From Triops longicaudatus (taxonomy: Eukaryota > Arthropoda > Branchiopoda > Notostraca > Triopsidae): 64,000 nt of DNA. Each line of letters starts with the position of its first letter. The stretch's first letter is position 1. The position numbers and the translations under genes are program-made. The notes under the pieces are model-generated. The model did not search any database, was not told where the DNA came from, and saw nothing but the letters and a program-made list of their open reading frames with translations. Shown in pieces: positions 61,854 through 64,000 of this stretch. The DNA lies in contig JAGQDJ010000077.1 in assembly GCA_022885665.1 (NCBI GenBank), positions 434,001 to 498,000 of the forward strand, given 5' to 3'.

Positions 61854-64000
61854 TCAGCGAGGTAATAAGCCTGGCGGTAAGGCCGACGTTGGTGTTCCTC
61901 CGCTGCTGTTGGGATACATTCCCGCCGCTGCTGCTGCGGTGAAGGACATGAAAGGGTTCGGTCGGCCCAAAGTGAGCCCGGAAGCTGAGCTCACTTGTGG
62001 GTTATACATGGGATGCACTCCTCCAGGACCAAACAAGCCAAATGTGGGTGGTAGGCCCAAGGGACGGGCTGACATGCGGAGTTTTTCTAATTCAGCTTCT
62101 TGGAGGCGCTTAGCTTTCGCGCGCCGGTTTTGGAACCAAATTTTCACCTGTAAAGAATCAATTACACGAGCTTTAGCCATTGTCTTTCTTTGGGTCGAAA
62201 AATGTCTTCGAACTCTTGAAAGTTAAAGAAACTCTTGAAATTCGTGAAAGTTCATACAAGAATTTTCTTTACCTGTGTTTCTGTAAGTGCTAACGAGGCA
62301 GAAAACTCGGCGCGTTCGGCAATCGACAGGTATTGCTTTTCCCGGAATTTCTTTTCTAACGCCATCAGCTGTTGCGTGGTAAACGGCGTACGAGGTTTTC
62401 GGTTAGGCTTGTGCTTCCGTAATTGACAGCGGATTTGACCAGGTGGTAGTTTGGGTAATCCATCTAAAGACGGTGGCAATTTAGGCAAGCTAACATCCCC
62501 ATCTTCTGCGCAACAATGAAAGGGAAAATAATGGTGAGCGAAGCGTTTGGCTTTGTGATTAATGCGAAATTCAAGGAATGCTTATCAGTTTTAAAGGGCT
62601 TTACAAGCAAGTCTAGTGGTTAGTCACATTAAAATCTCCGTTAGCATATTTGCAAACATTTTGTGACACTCAAGCTTTGACTTTAAAATACTTCCAAATT
62701 TAAAAACTGGCTTTACATTATCGTGGCGTGAATTATCGGAGCTTAACTAGACAGACTGAACTGTTTTACATAAGAGTTATTGTTGCAGCTCAGGCAGTAT
62801 CGTATAAATTAGAAAAATTGAAATGGAAAATTTCATAGTCTTTTCGCTGTAAAAACAGAACAGAGTAAGGTAAACAAGTGGAAGAAACTCGCGTCATTGG
62901 TAGATTTCCGGTCAAAGATATTCAATTTGAGTGACATTATAGTGTGATGGTGCTTTACACACTTCCTGATCACTTGCCGGAAATCATTAGAATGCTATAA
63001 GCATGCTGAATGCGAGAATAACGATTTATGGAGGGTAAATAAAAAAGAAAACTGAATGTAATCATAGTGTTTGGTCCATTACGAGCGTAATGATGCTTGA
63101 CACATCAAGCAAAGAGGGTGACTTTAATTCATTGAGGAAGTAATGATTGCCACCCTACGCGTAAATGATTGAAACTAAGAATGACACTTTTGCGTGTCAA
63201 CTGCAATCAAAGCTTTACTTAACACATAGTCAAAGGTGTCGGAGTGCTAATGATTGTTCGAGTTAATTAACTCTGTTGCGGTGTGCATGGAAGAAGGTTG
63301 ATGGTTTGATCAAACAATTATGCCAAAAACGGATTAGGTAGCGTTACGATCACTTACTGTGTGAAGGTGGATTGCCATGATGAGACCAAACAAAAGGCGA
63401 GTATGCGAAAGGCCAAGGCGGACTAGTGAGAACATTCGGCGTGGCAGCACCAGGTAAACCGGGACTTCCGAAGGCTGAGCCGGGCGCTGCCGGGCCCAAG
63501 GAACCGGGTGGTTTCGCGGCTAGAGACGCGGGACTGCCGGGCAGCGGTAAGACTGCAGACGCGTTGGACCGTTGTTGCAAGTGTTGCATTAAGGATCCAG
63601 GCGCGTATAATGCGGCATGGTGATGCAGCGCATGTCGGGATAAACTCGTTAAAGAGTCTGATTTCTTCTCATCATCTTCCAAATCACAGTCATCGTCATC
63701 AATGTCGTCCAACGAACTTTCGCAGCCATCGTGATCCTCGCGGCAGTCACTGTGCTGCGACCGGGAATCGTCGACGTCGATGTCATTGTCACTGTCTTCG
63801 GCCAAATCCCTTAAGAGGTGTTGCGGTGAGGGTGAGGTGATAAGAGATGAATCTTCTTTGACTTTGGCGATAGAGAGATCAGTGGGGAGGGTAGACGAGG
63901 AGCGATCCAATGCGGGAGAATCACTTCTAGAAGGTGAGGGTGATTCTTTGCATTGTTTGGCGTTCACAGGTTGCGAAGATAGTGAAGACGAGGGCGAGTA
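61854..64000 (-). CDS. Msx: Msx-class homeobox transcription factor (Drop/msh orthologue), 5' end outside window
   Basis: Three coding exons on the minus strand: 63358-64000 (open to the window edge, no start Met visible), 62273-62505 and 61854-62147. The first intron (62506-63357) is phase 1, joining A|AA; the second (62148-62272, 125 bp) is phase 0 and cuts the homeodomain between Gln44 and Val45. The homeodomain (62273-62404 plus 62100-62147) starts NRKPRTPFTTQQL, with Msx-typical Pro7, and ends with the WFQNRRAKAKRLQEAELEKL extension. The upstream exon encodes a Ser/Pro-rich region, a strongly acidic Asp/Glu tract, a His/Ala/Pro-rich segment and PPWPFAYSPFVW near its end. The C-terminus is Pro/Gly/Ala-rich. 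Msx/Drop proteins are nuclear, mostly repressing, regulators; fly Drop patterns dorsal neuroectoderm and muscle progenitors. The N-terminal EH1 repressor motif expected of the family is probably outside the window. It faces NK1 across the interval. Confidence 0.95.

Overview
The window is animal nuclear DNA: AT-rich, mostly non-coding, with spliced GT-AG genes, introns from 54 bp to 1.9 kb, and two NK-class homeobox genes. The protein sequences (slouch/NK1, Drop/Msx, a Golgin104/CCDC186-type golgin, a membrane-anchored hexosaminidase D) and the short introns fit an arthropod best, but the species cannot be named from sequence alone. I found no bacterial-type operon, CRISPR array, rRNA gene or intact tRNA gene.

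Layout. 1-10195 is non-coding DNA upstream of NK1. 10196-13354 (+) is a two-exon NK1/slouch homeobox gene. 13355-23995 is non-coding. 23996-25747 (-) is an intronless GH20 hexosaminidase D. It stands head to head, 658 bp apart, with 26406-30606 (+), a ten-exon CCDC186/Golgin104 golgin. 32771-33993 (-) is an unrecognised gene convergent with the golgin. 33994-61853 is a gene desert of about 28 kb. 61854-64000 (-) holds the three 3' coding exons of an Msx/Drop homeobox gene whose 5' end lies beyond the window.

How the parts may work together. NK1 and Msx both belong to the NK (ANTP-class) group thought to have been clustered in early bilaterians. Here they point towards each other, about 48.5 kb apart, with three non-homeobox genes and two long deserts between them. 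That is the layout of a genomic regulatory block: developmental transcription factors keep bystander genes in place because their enhancers are spread across the interval. The deserts hold no convincing protein gene. They contain homeodomain-type TAAT/ATTA sites, several perfect palindromes, a candidate TATA/NF-I promoter near 15.8 kb, G-tracts, and fragments of small DNA transposons with Tc1/pogo-like ends. HEXD and CCDC186 are both secretory-pathway/Golgi genes and share a divergent promoter with a perfect CRE palindrome.

Limits. Exon borders were set by hand from reading frame, GT/AG signals and remembered family similarity. No alignment or transcript data was used. Regulatory and mobile-element calls are pattern-based and weaker than the four main gene calls.
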